Translations under genes and position numbers: made by a program
Assembly: GCA_039029935.1 (NCBI GenBank)
Contig: JBCCFC010000705.1
Span: forward strand, 1-7,230
Source: G039029935 sp039029935
GTDB lineage: Bacteria; Chloroflexota; Anaerolineae; Caldilineales; Caldilineaceae
DNA length: 7,230 nt
Reading direction: 5' to 3'
Part shown: piece by piece, positions 1 through 7,103 of the stretch
How positions within the stretch are numbered: position 1 is the first letter of the stretch
How the letters are laid out: every line of letters starts with the position of its first letter
The notes under the pieces: model-generated
Told to the model about the DNA's origin: nothing
The model's input: the letters and a program-made list of their open reading frames with translations, nothing else
Database searches by the model: none

Positions 1-2
1 AG

Positions 3-1808
3 CTCGTCGAGGACACCGTATGGGTGGTGAACCCTGATTCAGGGAGTGTGACGATATTGAATGACGAAGCAGTGTTGGCTGAGGTATCGGTTGGCGTGGA
101 ACCGCGCTGGGTGAGCCTTTCACCGGACGGGAATTCTGCGTACATCGTGGACACAGCCAGCGGGACGCTTGTGTTGATCGACGCTGTAACCTTGACCATC
201 CAGAACACAATCATGTTGGGGCCGGAGCCTGCGGGTGTTGTCCTTAGCCCGGCTGGAGATAGAGCTTATGTGAGCTTGATGGCTGCAAATGAGGTCGTAG
301 TCATAGATGTCGCCGCACAGACCATCATCGCGAGAATCGCCACAAACCCGAAACCTTACGCGCTTGCGATTAGCCCTGACGGGCAACAGCTTTATGTGAC
401 TCATCTTCTCGCAAAACCACGCACGGATATTGACACACCGACCGAGACTACTGACGATGGACATGAGGCGGTGATCTCTGTGATTGATACTGCTTTGCTA
501 GAAATTCAGCGTGAGATTGTCCTCGCGCCCGATGCCAATGGTTTTCCCAATCTGTTGACAGGCATTGCCATCGCTGGCGACCGCGCCTGGGTTCCACATG
601 TCCGCGCCGCCCCAGCCTTACCAGCAGGATTGACAACGACCATTTTTGCGGCCACATCCGTCCTCGATTTATCCACATACCAAGAGGACCGCACCGCCTT
701 TTTACCGCTCAACGATCAGGACATCTTTGGCTCACCCGTCAACAACCCTGTTGCGGCCATTCCCTCACCTGATGGCACACGGCTCTATATTGTGTTGGCG
801 GGGAGCGACCTGCTAGAAGTGGTCGATATCTCCAGCCCAACACAGCCACGACTGGTCAAATTTTTGGCAACGGGCAAGAACCCACAGGGCATGGCACTCA
901 GTCGGGATGGGACACGGGGCTATGTCATGAACTACCTTTCGCGCTCGGCCACAGTATACGATTTAGTCAACCTCGAAATCCTCACAGAAATCCAAGTGAC
1001 CGATGAGACATTGGATGCCGATATTTTACGAGGCAAAATCCTTTTTAACAACGCTGTTGACCCCAGACTGTCACAAGGCTCGTGGGTTTCGTGTGCCAGT
1101 TGCCACTTTGACGGCCTGCCCGACGGCGTGACATGGATGTTCCCTGATGGTCCCCGCCAGACACCTGCGTTGTGGAATGCAGGTGATACCCTGCCTTGGC
1201 ATTGGTCCGCCGCATTGGATGAACCGCAGGATGTCGAGGAAACAATTCACCTCATTCAACATGGATTGGGGTTGGCTCCTGGTACAGACCCTGCGCAATT
1301 GGGATTACCAAATGGGGGACGTTCTACAGATTTAGATGCGTTAGCAGCTTTTTTATCAAATGGGATTCGGGCGTTTATAGTAGATAGTAGAATAAATTCT
1401 ATGACAGGTTTAATAGCCGAGGGACGTACCTTGTTCATTGAACAAGGATGTGCCAATTGTCATGGTGGACCGCATTGGACTTTGAGTACATTGGCAGACG
1501 AGCCGGGGATGTTGGACCCTGATGGGAATGGCATGGTGGATGCGGTTTTGGTTGATGTAGGAACACTCAATCCTGCTGATATACGTGGTGAGAGTGGGTT
1601 TGATGTGCCATCACTTTTGGGTGTCGGATTGACCGCGCCCTATCTACATGATGGTTCCATGCCGACACTCATGCAACTGCTTTCCTCTGGTCATCCTACA
1701 CCCGATGAGGCCAGTCAACCTCTTACATCGGATGAACTATCAGCCCTCACTGCCTTTGTCCAATCTATCAGTCCGGAGACAGATGCTATTGATGTGTTGG
1801 TGAGATAG
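3..1808 (+). CDS. YVTN beta-propeller / di-haem cytochrome c peroxidase-like fusion protein, 5' partial
   Basis: The frame is open from base 3 with no stop. A GTG at base 24 could be taken as a start, but the residues before it (LVEDTVW) continue the same propeller strand and no Shine-Dalgarno is visible, so the gene begins outside the window. Numbering from that GTG, residues 1 to about 330 are YVTN/YncE-like blades, with recurring 'SPDG..AYV' and 'V.VID' strands. A cytochrome c part starts near 'RGKILFNN' (from residue 336). It has two haem c motifs, CASCH (357-361) and CANCH (476-480), plus features of the cytochrome c peroxidase/MauG family: 'RQTPALWN' after the first haem and 'PYLHDGSMPTL' (539-549) near the end, where M546 is a candidate distal ligand. 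An EF-hand-like loop DPDGNGMVD lies at 498-506. Family knowledge suggests an exported redox enzyme that takes electrons from a donor to peroxide or an organic substrate; the substrate is unknown. Peroxidase activity is not proven. The gene ends TAG TAG. Confidence 0.88.
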   Translation, partial: LVEDTVWVVNPDSGSVTILNDEAVLAEVSVGVEPRWVSLSPDGNSAYIVDTASGTLVLIDAVTLTIQNTIMLGPEPAGVVLSPAGDRAYVSLMAANEVVVIDVAAQTIIARIATNPKPYALAISPDGQQLYVTHLLAKPRTDIDTPTETTDDGHEAVISVIDTALLEIQREIVLAPDANGFPNLLTGIAIAGDRAWVPHVRAAPALPAGLTTTIFAATSVLDLSTYQEDRTAFLPLNDQDIFGSPVNNPVAAIPSPDGTRLYIVLAGSDLLEVVDISSPTQPRLVKFLATGKNPQGMALSRDGTRGYVMNYLSRSATVYDLVNLEILTEIQVTDETLDADILRGKILFNNAVDPRLSQGSWVSCASCHFDGLPDGVTWMFPDGPRQTPALWNAGDTLPWHWSAALDEPQDVEETIHLIQHGLGLAPGTDPAQLGLPNGGRSTDLDALAAFLSNGIRAFIVDSRINSMTGLIAEGRTLFIEQGCANCHGGPHWTLSTLADEPGMLDPDGNGMVDAVLVDVGTLNPADIRGESGFDVPSLLGVGLTAPYLHDGSMPTLMQLLSSGHPTPDEASQPLTSDELSALTAFVQSISPETDAIDVLVR

Positions 1809-1847
1809 TAGACTCGCTATCAATAACTGCACCGATTATACACACAC

Positions 1848-1853
1848 AGGAGA
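1848..1853 (+). promoter_or_regulatory. Ribosome binding site of the large surface protein gene
   Basis: AGGAGA lies 7 bases before the ATG at 1861, a near-consensus Shine-Dalgarno that fixes this start. The whole gap after the upstream gene is only 52 bases (1809-1860). I see no convincing -35/-10 pair in it, which favours co-transcription with the cytochrome gene. Confidence 0.8.
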
Positions 1854-1860
1854 AAAACTC

Positions 1861-1980
1861 ATGCAAAAATCCAGATTTGCTTATCGGCTCATCGCAGTAT
1901 TGTTGTCAACAACACTATTGTTTCAGCCACTTTGTGAAGTGTCTATACTGATTGGGGGCAGAGCGCGTGTCGCTCAGGCT
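1861..1980 (+). other. Signal peptide of the large surface protein
   Basis: Residues 1-40 have a basic N-end (K3, R5, R9), a hydrophobic core (about 10-24) and a long C-region ending RVAQA before APSP, giving a Sec-type cleavage site after A40. C25 lies in 'QPLC', which does not fit a lipobox, so a lipoprotein is unlikely. The mature chain begins with a Pro/Gln-rich stretch and the YLPLI tag. Confidence 0.75.
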
Positions 1981-4900
1981 GCACCATCCCCACAACAACT
2001 CGACCAAGGGGAGACGACGCTCTATTTGCCCTTGATTGCCTCACCGCCAACAACGGCATCTGCTGACCCACCACAATTTGTCATCAACAATCCAGTCAAT
2101 GGCAGCTCTGTCGGCGGCATCACCTACTTTTCGATTCAGCCAACTGATGCCGATGCGATTGCCAGCGTCAGCTTTCATGCAGGGGACGTAGACTTGGGTG
2201 TTGATACCGATGGTAGTGACGGCTTCCGTGTCTTTATGGATGCCAGCGAGTTGTCGGCTGGGCAGATGCAGTTGACTGCCGAAGCAACGGGGGCTGGTGG
2301 CACACACACCGAAACGATCAACGTGACCATTGTACCCAATCCGCCACAGACCGCAACCATCGGTCAAGAGGGCGGTGTCCTCGCCAGCGAAATCGGCAGT
2401 GTCATCTCGCTCCTCCCCGGCTCGGTCCCCGATGGCACAACCGTGACAGTGGATGAGTTGACCCAAGAGGAGACGACCGAACGACATGGCATTGAATGGG
2501 AAGATATGGGCGTCACCTTTTTGGGCGCACAGGATGTCCAGTCCAGTGTACCGATTGACGGACCATTGGGCATGGTGGTCTCAGCGGGGTTTGGCAATCG
2601 CGTCCAGCCGGGACAAGCTGTTGTGAATTATCGGCTTGCGCCGGATGCGGACGGTGATGGGCGTAGCGAGATTGTGGTAATCAATACGGCGAGTGTTGCG
2701 CCTAATGGGGATGTTATCGCAGACCCCGTGCTACAACCTTCAATCAACTCAGTCCAAATTCAATCACAGTCTGGTCAATCGTCCATGCGCTTTATTACTG
2801 GTGGCAAGCAGTCTGAGCAGCCATTGAAGGGGGCAGTTGGCAATATTCTTGATTTTCAGGTAGTAGGGTTTAATCCGCAGTCTGCTCAGGGGAATGTTGC
2901 GGTTTGGACATCCTTGGTGGATGGGCAAGAGTTTGAAATGGCAAGTCTAGTCCTGCCCACTGATATAAATCAGGATACCCACAAATTTATGGCGATTATT
3001 CCGCCACTACCTGTTGGTGATGCCCAAGTTGTACTCGTCAATCAAAGTTCAGGGTTTGAGGCAGAACCGATTTCAGTCGAAATCCAAGCTGCTGAAAGCG
3101 AAATAAGTGTTTCTGCAATCTCCATTCTCAACCAATATTGGGCAGATATGATTAGTTTTATGGAAAATCAAGAAATATCTTCTCAAGAAGAAATAGTTGC
3201 ACGCGACCGAGTACTTACCAATATTGCCAAAATACGAGATGAACTACAACAACTTGTCTCCAGTGGTCTATCACCAGAGCAAGAACAAGCACTCGTTGGT
3301 ATTGCGCTTATGGTTCAGAACAGCCCTGTTTATCATACCCAAGTTGGGCTATCACGGGGTCCAGCTATATCAACAGAGTTTGGCCCAGACACAATAATAG
3401 ATATTACATTGGGGGTACTGGGTGGGGTTGCGCTTCTTTTAGGATTGATTGGGCTTACAACAGCAGGAACAGCTTTGGGCGCAGCCGCTGCAATTTATCT
3501 AATCATCCATGGCCTATGTAAACTTGCTACCGAAAACGAGTGTTTTCCTTCTTTACTAAAGTGTCTCATTGGTCAAAATGGACCCAACGGCACAACTGGT
3601 ATGGGCGCCGCACCACCTCCGGGGGGACCGGGTTGTGGGAATGCAGGTGGTGGCGAAAATAATGTTCGTACAAATAACAAGTACTCACAACTAGGTGGCC
3701 CCTACGCCATCAAAATTTTCTCCAACGGCAACCCCACACCCTTCACTGGACTTACCGACCCAGGCGGTTACTTCTTCGTCCCCTTCATTCCGGCTGGCGA
3801 ACCATTCACGGCAATCTCCATTGATACAGTGACGGGTGACACGCGTGAGTTTAGCGGTGTCGGTCCTGCGACTGGTGAGTCTACCTTCATGTTCTTTGAC
3901 TTCTTCACCGAGCAAGCGTTTACGCCCAGCATCCAATGGGATGGTGGCGGCGACGGCACGTCATGGGATGATCCGCTCAACTGGGATACGGATGTTGTTC
4001 CAGCTGAGTCAGACCGTGTGCTGATTGATGTATCGGGGACGCCCACCATCACCTTCTCGGCAGGAGGTGTCACCATCGTCAGTTTGCAGAGTGCGGAGAA
4101 CATGCAATTTACAGGCGGTTCACTCACCGTACAGGCGCAGTCACTCATCTCGGGTGTGCTGGCAGTTGACGGGAACGTCACCTTTGTTGCCGATGGACAA
4201 GGGGCTTCTCTGACAACAACAGGACCCGGCACGGCAGCGGGATTACGACTCACTGCCAGGGGTGGTGGCAAGATCATCATGCCTGGGTTAACAACCTATG
4301 AGGGCAATGGTGGCGGCTTCTTTTCAAATATCAAGGTAGATGGTGCTGGTAGCCTCATCGACCTATCGGCTGTGACATCATTCAGCGGCAACACGTTTGT
4401 CAATGATCATGCGAAGGTTGACGTGCGCAATGGGGGGCAATTCGATTTGAGTAGTGTCACGGCCATTGATGTGGGGAAAACGCAGTTCATTGCTGATGGT
4501 GACGGTAGTCGCATTGACTTGAGTTCACTGACACACTTTGCACGTGGCGGTGGGGGGACATCCAGCCTCGTTGCAACTAATGGTGGTGTCATCATCGCAA
4601 ATCAGTTGGCAGAATTGCGCGGTATTAACATCAACCTCGACAATACGGGGACCCTTGCAACCAGCCAGATGGACACGGTGACGGGGAGCCACTTTCAACT
4701 GACAGGTGCTACACCCGATTTAGGTCAGCTACGGGATGTTGATGGAACCTCTTTTACGCTCCAAGCAGGTGCGCAGGTTTTGCTACCACAGATAACCAGT
4801 TATGCTGGTGATGGCGAGGGGTCAGGATTTTTTACGAAGTTTACGATAGAAGGCGCGGGGAGTTTGCTCGACCTGAGTACGCTGACGACATTGGCTGGGA

Positions 4901-6156
4901 ACACCTTTGTCAATGATAGCCTCCAAATCAAGGTGACTGATGGCGGCAAGGTTGACCTCAGTAACATCAGCCAAATTGATGTCGGCAAAGTGCAGTTTAC
5001 CGCCAGCGGCGATGATAGCTTGATTGACCTTTCCTCATTGACCCGTTTTGTCCGTGATACAACAGGTCAGTCGATTCTTTCACCAACAGCAGGCGGTACG
5101 ATTCTCATAGACCAACTCACCGACGCCCAAGGCATTAGCCTGATTTTGGATAGCACAGGCACACTGGCAACCAGCCAAATCCGTTCATTTATTGCAGGGG
5201 GCATTGACATCTCTGGCTTCACGCCCGATTTCAATCAGATTACCGATATCGATGGGTCAGACATCACTGTGCGCGACGGTGGCACCGTGGCCTTCCCACT
5301 TGTGGATAGCTTTGCTGGTGATAGCGAAGGATCAGGCTTCTTTACCGATTTGCGTGCGGAAGGGGCAGGCAGTGTATTGGACTTGAGCAACGTGACGACA
5401 ATGGTGGGCAACACCTTTGTCAACGACCATCTTGGCATAGAAGCGGCAGAGGGCGGTCGCATCAACCTAAGTGCATTGACCGAAATCACAGGCGGCAATG
5501 TCAAGGTGACATCTGGTGGAGCCAATAGCCTGATTGACATGTCCAGTTTGACATCATTCATACGAACGTCGCAAGGGTCATCCTTCCTCTATGCACTCGA
5601 TAATGGGGCCATCCAGCTAAACAACGGGCAACTGACCCTCAACGCGGTCAATGTTGCATTGCAAGAACAGGGGACAATGACGGTGGGTGCGCTCACCTTA
5701 ACAGAAGGGGGCCGTCTCTATGGAGACGGAATCTTAGACACAGATGTACACAATCAGGCCATCCTCTCCCCCGGCGAGTCATCAGGCGACGCATCAGGAC
5801 ATATCACGATTGGTGGCAGCTATGTTCAAGCAGATAACGGGACATTGGTTGTCAAGATTGGTGGTGCAACAGACTTTGACCAAGTCACTGTTAACGGCGC
5901 TATGACCCTCAACGGAACGCTCGATATCGGTTTGAACAATGACTTTGTGCCAAGCGTCGGGGACACGTTCGTTATCCTCACGGCCAATGCAGTGACAGGT
6001 GCCTTTGGTGAGCTCATCGGCAACGAGCGTGTTACAGGTATCCAGTTTGAGGTTAGTTACTCATCGACTGCGGTGACGGTGAATGTGGTGGCGGTGAATG
6101 TGGTGGCGGTGAATGTGGTGGCGGCTCAAACAAATTTCTCGGCGTCTAGCAGGTGA
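1861..6156 (+). CDS. Large secreted multidomain surface protein with beta-solenoid repeats (adhesin-like)
   Basis: This 1431-residue protein is not one I can name. In order: signal peptide 1-40 (predicted cut AQA/A); YLPLI tag 55-59, often seen in exported Chloroflexota proteins; Ig-like domain about 70-160; ZU5-like domain about 163-290 ('GQEGGVLAS', then a DADGDG calcium-type loop at 262-267); IPT/TIG-like strands about 293-411; a charged helical segment about 412-495; a glycine-rich hydrophobic segment 514-549; the only four cysteines of the mature chain (553, 561, 568, 592); a Gly/Pro linker; a carboxypeptidase-regulatory-like domain about 605-685; a 'W-D-G-G...NW...VP' beta-helix opening at 691-715; three solenoid repeats 794 to about 1280; and a passenger-like C-terminal module about 1281-1405. 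There is no LPXTG, no C-terminal membrane helix and no beta-barrel, so its attachment is unclear. No catalytic motif is visible; a role in adhesion or as a surface scaffold is inferred from the architecture. The gene ends TGA TAG. Confidence 0.88.
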   Translation: MQKSRFAYRLIAVLLSTTLLFQPLCEVSILIGGRARVAQAAPSPQQLDQGETTLYLPLIASPPTTASADPPQFVINNPVNGSSVGGITYFSIQPTDADAIASVSFHAGDVDLGVDTDGSDGFRVFMDASELSAGQMQLTAEATGAGGTHTETINVTIVPNPPQTATIGQEGGVLASEIGSVISLLPGSVPDGTTVTVDELTQEETTERHGIEWEDMGVTFLGAQDVQSSVPIDGPLGMVVSAGFGNRVQPGQAVVNYRLAPDADGDGRSEIVVINTASVAPNGDVIADPVLQPSINSVQIQSQSGQSSMRFITGGKQSEQPLKGAVGNILDFQVVGFNPQSAQGNVAVWTSLVDGQEFEMASLVLPTDINQDTHKFMAIIPPLPVGDAQVVLVNQSSGFEAEPISVEIQAAESEISVSAISILNQYWADMISFMENQEISSQEEIVARDRVLTNIAKIRDELQQLVSSGLSPEQEQALVGIALMVQNSPVYHTQVGLSRGPAISTEFGPDTIIDITLGVLGGVALLLGLIGLTTAGTALGAAAAIYLIIHGLCKLATENECFPSLLKCLIGQNGPNGTTGMGAAPPPGGPGCGNAGGGENNVRTNNKYSQLGGPYAIKIFSNGNPTPFTGLTDPGGYFFVPFIPAGEPFTAISIDTVTGDTREFSGVGPATGESTFMFFDFFTEQAFTPSIQWDGGGDGTSWDDPLNWDTDVVPAESDRVLIDVSGTPTITFSAGGVTIVSLQSAENMQFTGGSLTVQAQSLISGVLAVDGNVTFVADGQGASLTTTGPGTAAGLRLTARGGGKIIMPGLTTYEGNGGGFFSNIKVDGAGSLIDLSAVTSFSGNTFVNDHAKVDVRNGGQFDLSSVTAIDVGKTQFIADGDGSRIDLSSLTHFARGGGGTSSLVATNGGVIIANQLAELRGININLDNTGTLATSQMDTVTGSHFQLTGATPDLGQLRDVDGTSFTLQAGAQVLLPQITSYAGDGEGSGFFTKFTIEGAGSLLDLSTLTTLAGNTFVNDSLQIKVTDGGKVDLSNISQIDVGKVQFTASGDDSLIDLSSLTRFVRDTTGQSILSPTAGGTILIDQLTDAQGISLILDSTGTLATSQIRSFIAGGIDISGFTPDFNQITDIDGSDITVRDGGTVAFPLVDSFAGDSEGSGFFTDLRAEGAGSVLDLSNVTTMVGNTFVNDHLGIEAAEGGRINLSALTEITGGNVKVTSGGANSLIDMSSLTSFIRTSQGSSFLYALDNGAIQLNNGQLTLNAVNVALQEQGTMTVGALTLTEGGRLYGDGILDTDVHNQAILSPGESSGDASGHITIGGSYVQADNGTLVVKIGGATDFDQVTVNGAMTLNGTLDIGLNNDFVPSVGDTFVILTANAVTGAFGELIGNERVTGIQFEVSYSSTAVTVNVVAVNVVAVNVVAAQTNFSASSR
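3397..3663 (+). other. Hydrophobic glycine-rich segment, cysteine cluster and Gly/Pro linker
   Basis: Residues 513-601 of the large protein. Residues 514-549 are almost free of charge and rich in Gly, Ala, Leu and Ile with spaced glycines, long enough for a membrane-spanning helix or hairpin. Cys 553, 561, 568 and 592 follow, then 'APPPGGPGCGNAGGG'. Two disulfides are possible. The segment separates the N-terminal Ig/ZU5/TIG-like domains from the C-terminal solenoid. Whether it crosses a membrane or packs inside a fold cannot be told from sequence. Confidence 0.65.
4240..5700 (+). repeat. Three tandem ~170-residue beta-solenoid repeats
   Basis: Units run about 4240-4743, 4744-5253 and 5254-5700 (residues 794-961, 962-1131, 1132 to about 1280). 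The anchor GNTFVND recurs at residues 843, 1013 and 1183, exactly 510 bases apart each time. Other shared blocks are 'GAGS(L/V).DLS', 'DLSSLT.F', 'TGTLATSQ' (units 1 and 2) and 'GSGFFT' (units 2 and 3). Unit 1 lacks two residues before its 'GGFFS'. Unit 3 decays near its end, where 'TGTLATSQ' becomes 'QGTMTVGA'. Inside a unit, a short pattern (hydrophobic-D-L-S-x-hydrophobic-T) returns about seven times at 20-28 residue steps, as expected for rungs of a beta-solenoid. DNA identity between units is only moderate, so the duplications are old. Confidence 0.88.
5701..6078 (+). other. Autotransporter-passenger-like C-terminal module of the large protein
   Basis: Residues about 1281-1406 carry a recognisable sequence style: 'GGRLYGDGILD', 'NQAILSPGESSG', 'HITIGGSYVQ', 'GTLVVKIGG', 'DFDQVTVNG', 'TLNGTLDIGL', 'VGDTFVILTA'. 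This matches the module that often closes beta-helical passengers in autotransporters and in barrel-less surface proteins of other phyla. It probably caps the solenoid. No translocator barrel follows, since the protein ends 25 residues later. Confidence 0.7.
6079..6123 (+). repeat. Perfect 3 x 15-base tandem repeat at the 3' end of the large gene
   Basis: GTGAATGTGGTGGCG occurs three times without a mismatch (6079-6093, 6094-6108, 6109-6123), encoding VNVVA three times at residues 1407-1421. The 6 bases before the array (GTGACG) look like part of a further, diverged copy. The unit is a multiple of three, so copy-number change would alter length without breaking the frame. Only ten residues and the stop follow. 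Confidence 0.95.
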
Positions 6157-6187
6157 TAGCGTGGTTATTGTGGGAGTATGACATCAA

Positions 6188-6193
6188 AAGGAG
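6188..6193 (+). promoter_or_regulatory. Ribosome binding site of the aldo/keto reductase gene
   Basis: AAGGAG lies 10 bases before the ATG at 6204 and supports that start. The intergenic gap (6157-6203) is 47 bases and shows no clear promoter, so translation from a shared transcript is likely. Confidence 0.8.
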
Positions 6194-6203
6194 ATAAATA
6201 ACA

Positions 6204-7103
6204 ATGAACAACCAACTTGACCAAGTATTCCGTCCTATCGGTATCGGCACAGCACCCATCGGCTGGGACATCAACCCCATCACCGAAGCACAGGCCATCG
6301 AGACAGTTCACGCCGCCTTGGCACACGATGTCCGCTTTTTTGACACAGCCCCCTTCTATGGGATGCCCGGCGAACGCACCAGTGAAACCCGTCTAGGATT
6401 GGCACTGGCGAGTTCGGGAGCCAGCCGTGATAGCTATACGTTGGCAACCAAAGTGGGGCTGGAGATAGATGTGTCGGGCAACATCATCCGCAACATGACA
6501 CCTGATGGTGTGAAGCGCAGTCTGGAAACAAGCATGTCGCTCTTGTACACCGACCATATCGAGATTGTCCATTTGCATGAGCCGGAAGCACAGGGCTTGG
6601 GAGAGATGGCAGCGGTCTATCAAGTGCTGGATGAGTACAAACGGCAGGGCATCATCCAAGCGATTGGTGCAGGTATGAACGATTGGTCGATTATTCCCAA
6701 GTTGTGGACGATTGGCGAGTTTCAGTGCTTCTTGGTTGCAGGACGTTACACGTTGTTGGAGCAGGGCGCGGCGGGCATCTATGACGAATGCCATGCACGA
6801 GGTACTCGGATTGTGGCCGCGGGTATCTTCAACAGTGGCATTTTGGCGACGGGTGCAAGTGACACCGCACGTTATAATTATCACTATGCCCCCGATGATG
6901 TGATTGCCAAAGTGCAACGGATTGACTCTATCTGCCAAACACACAACGTCCCCATGTTGGATGCCGCCCTCCAGTTTCCCCACCGTCATCCCGCTGTGGC
7001 GACAACGATTTTTGGTGCTGCCTCACCGGAAGAGATTGCGACCAATGTGAGAGCGTTGGCAACCTCGATTGATGATGATTTTTGGTCGGCGGTCACAGCT
7101 TAA
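6204..7103 (+). CDS. Aldo/keto reductase, D-threo-aldose (L-fucose) 1-dehydrogenase-like
   Basis: A 299-residue TIM-barrel oxidoreductase without a signal peptide, so cytoplasmic. The AKR catalytic tetrad can be read as D47, Y52 (in 'FFDTAPFYG'), K83 ('LATKVG') and H125 ('VHLHEPE'). The blocks 'IGAGMNDW', 'AGRYTLLEQ' (179-187), 'FNSGILATG' (209-217) and the nucleotide-binding 'FGAASPEEIATN' (270-281) resemble the bacterial D-threo-aldose/L-fucose 1-dehydrogenase group, which oxidises a sugar at C1 to the lactone with NAD(P). The same subfamily includes pyridoxal 4-dehydrogenase, so the substrate is not settled. The length is slightly short for the group (usually a little over 300), but no motif is missing. 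It lies 47 bases after the surface protein gene and is the last gene of the run. It ends TAA TAA. Confidence 0.9.
   Translation: MNNQLDQVFRPIGIGTAPIGWDINPITEAQAIETVHAALAHDVRFFDTAPFYGMPGERTSETRLGLALASSGASRDSYTLATKVGLEIDVSGNIIRNMTPDGVKRSLETSMSLLYTDHIEIVHLHEPEAQGLGEMAAVYQVLDEYKRQGIIQAIGAGMNDWSIIPKLWTIGEFQCFLVAGRYTLLEQGAAGIYDECHARGTRIVAAGIFNSGILATGASDTARYNYHYAPDDVIAKVQRIDSICQTHNVPMLDAALQFPHRHPAVATTIFGAASPEEIATNVRALATSIDDDFWSAVTA

Noticed and set aside
1788..1825. Inverted pair TATTGAT / ATCAATA around the end of the first gene, a possible terminator stem.
   Set aside because: Only 7 A/T-rich pairs with a 24-base loop and no T-tract; too weak to support.
1837..1842. TATACA in the gap before the large gene, resembling a -10 box.
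   Set aside because: No -35-like hexamer lies 16-18 bases upstream, and the position just before the Shine-Dalgarno would leave almost no leader.
1924..1935. Cysteine 25 near the signal peptide of the large protein as a lipoprotein attachment site.
   Set aside because: The residues before it (F-Q-P-L) do not match a lipobox, and a better Sec cleavage site (AQA/A) follows at 40/41.
2041..2487. Long open frames on the minus strand, including 2041-2487, 3768-4280, 5235-5561 and 6393-6989.
   Set aside because: They lie wholly inside strong + strand genes, lack recognisable domains or ribosome binding sites, and have low-complexity or Arg/Ser/Pro-rich translations typical of shadow frames.
4240..5700. 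The regular repeats considered as a CRISPR array or mobile DNA repeat.
   Set aside because: The period is 510 bases, the copies are diverged in DNA but conserved in protein, and the frame is continuous; they are protein repeats.
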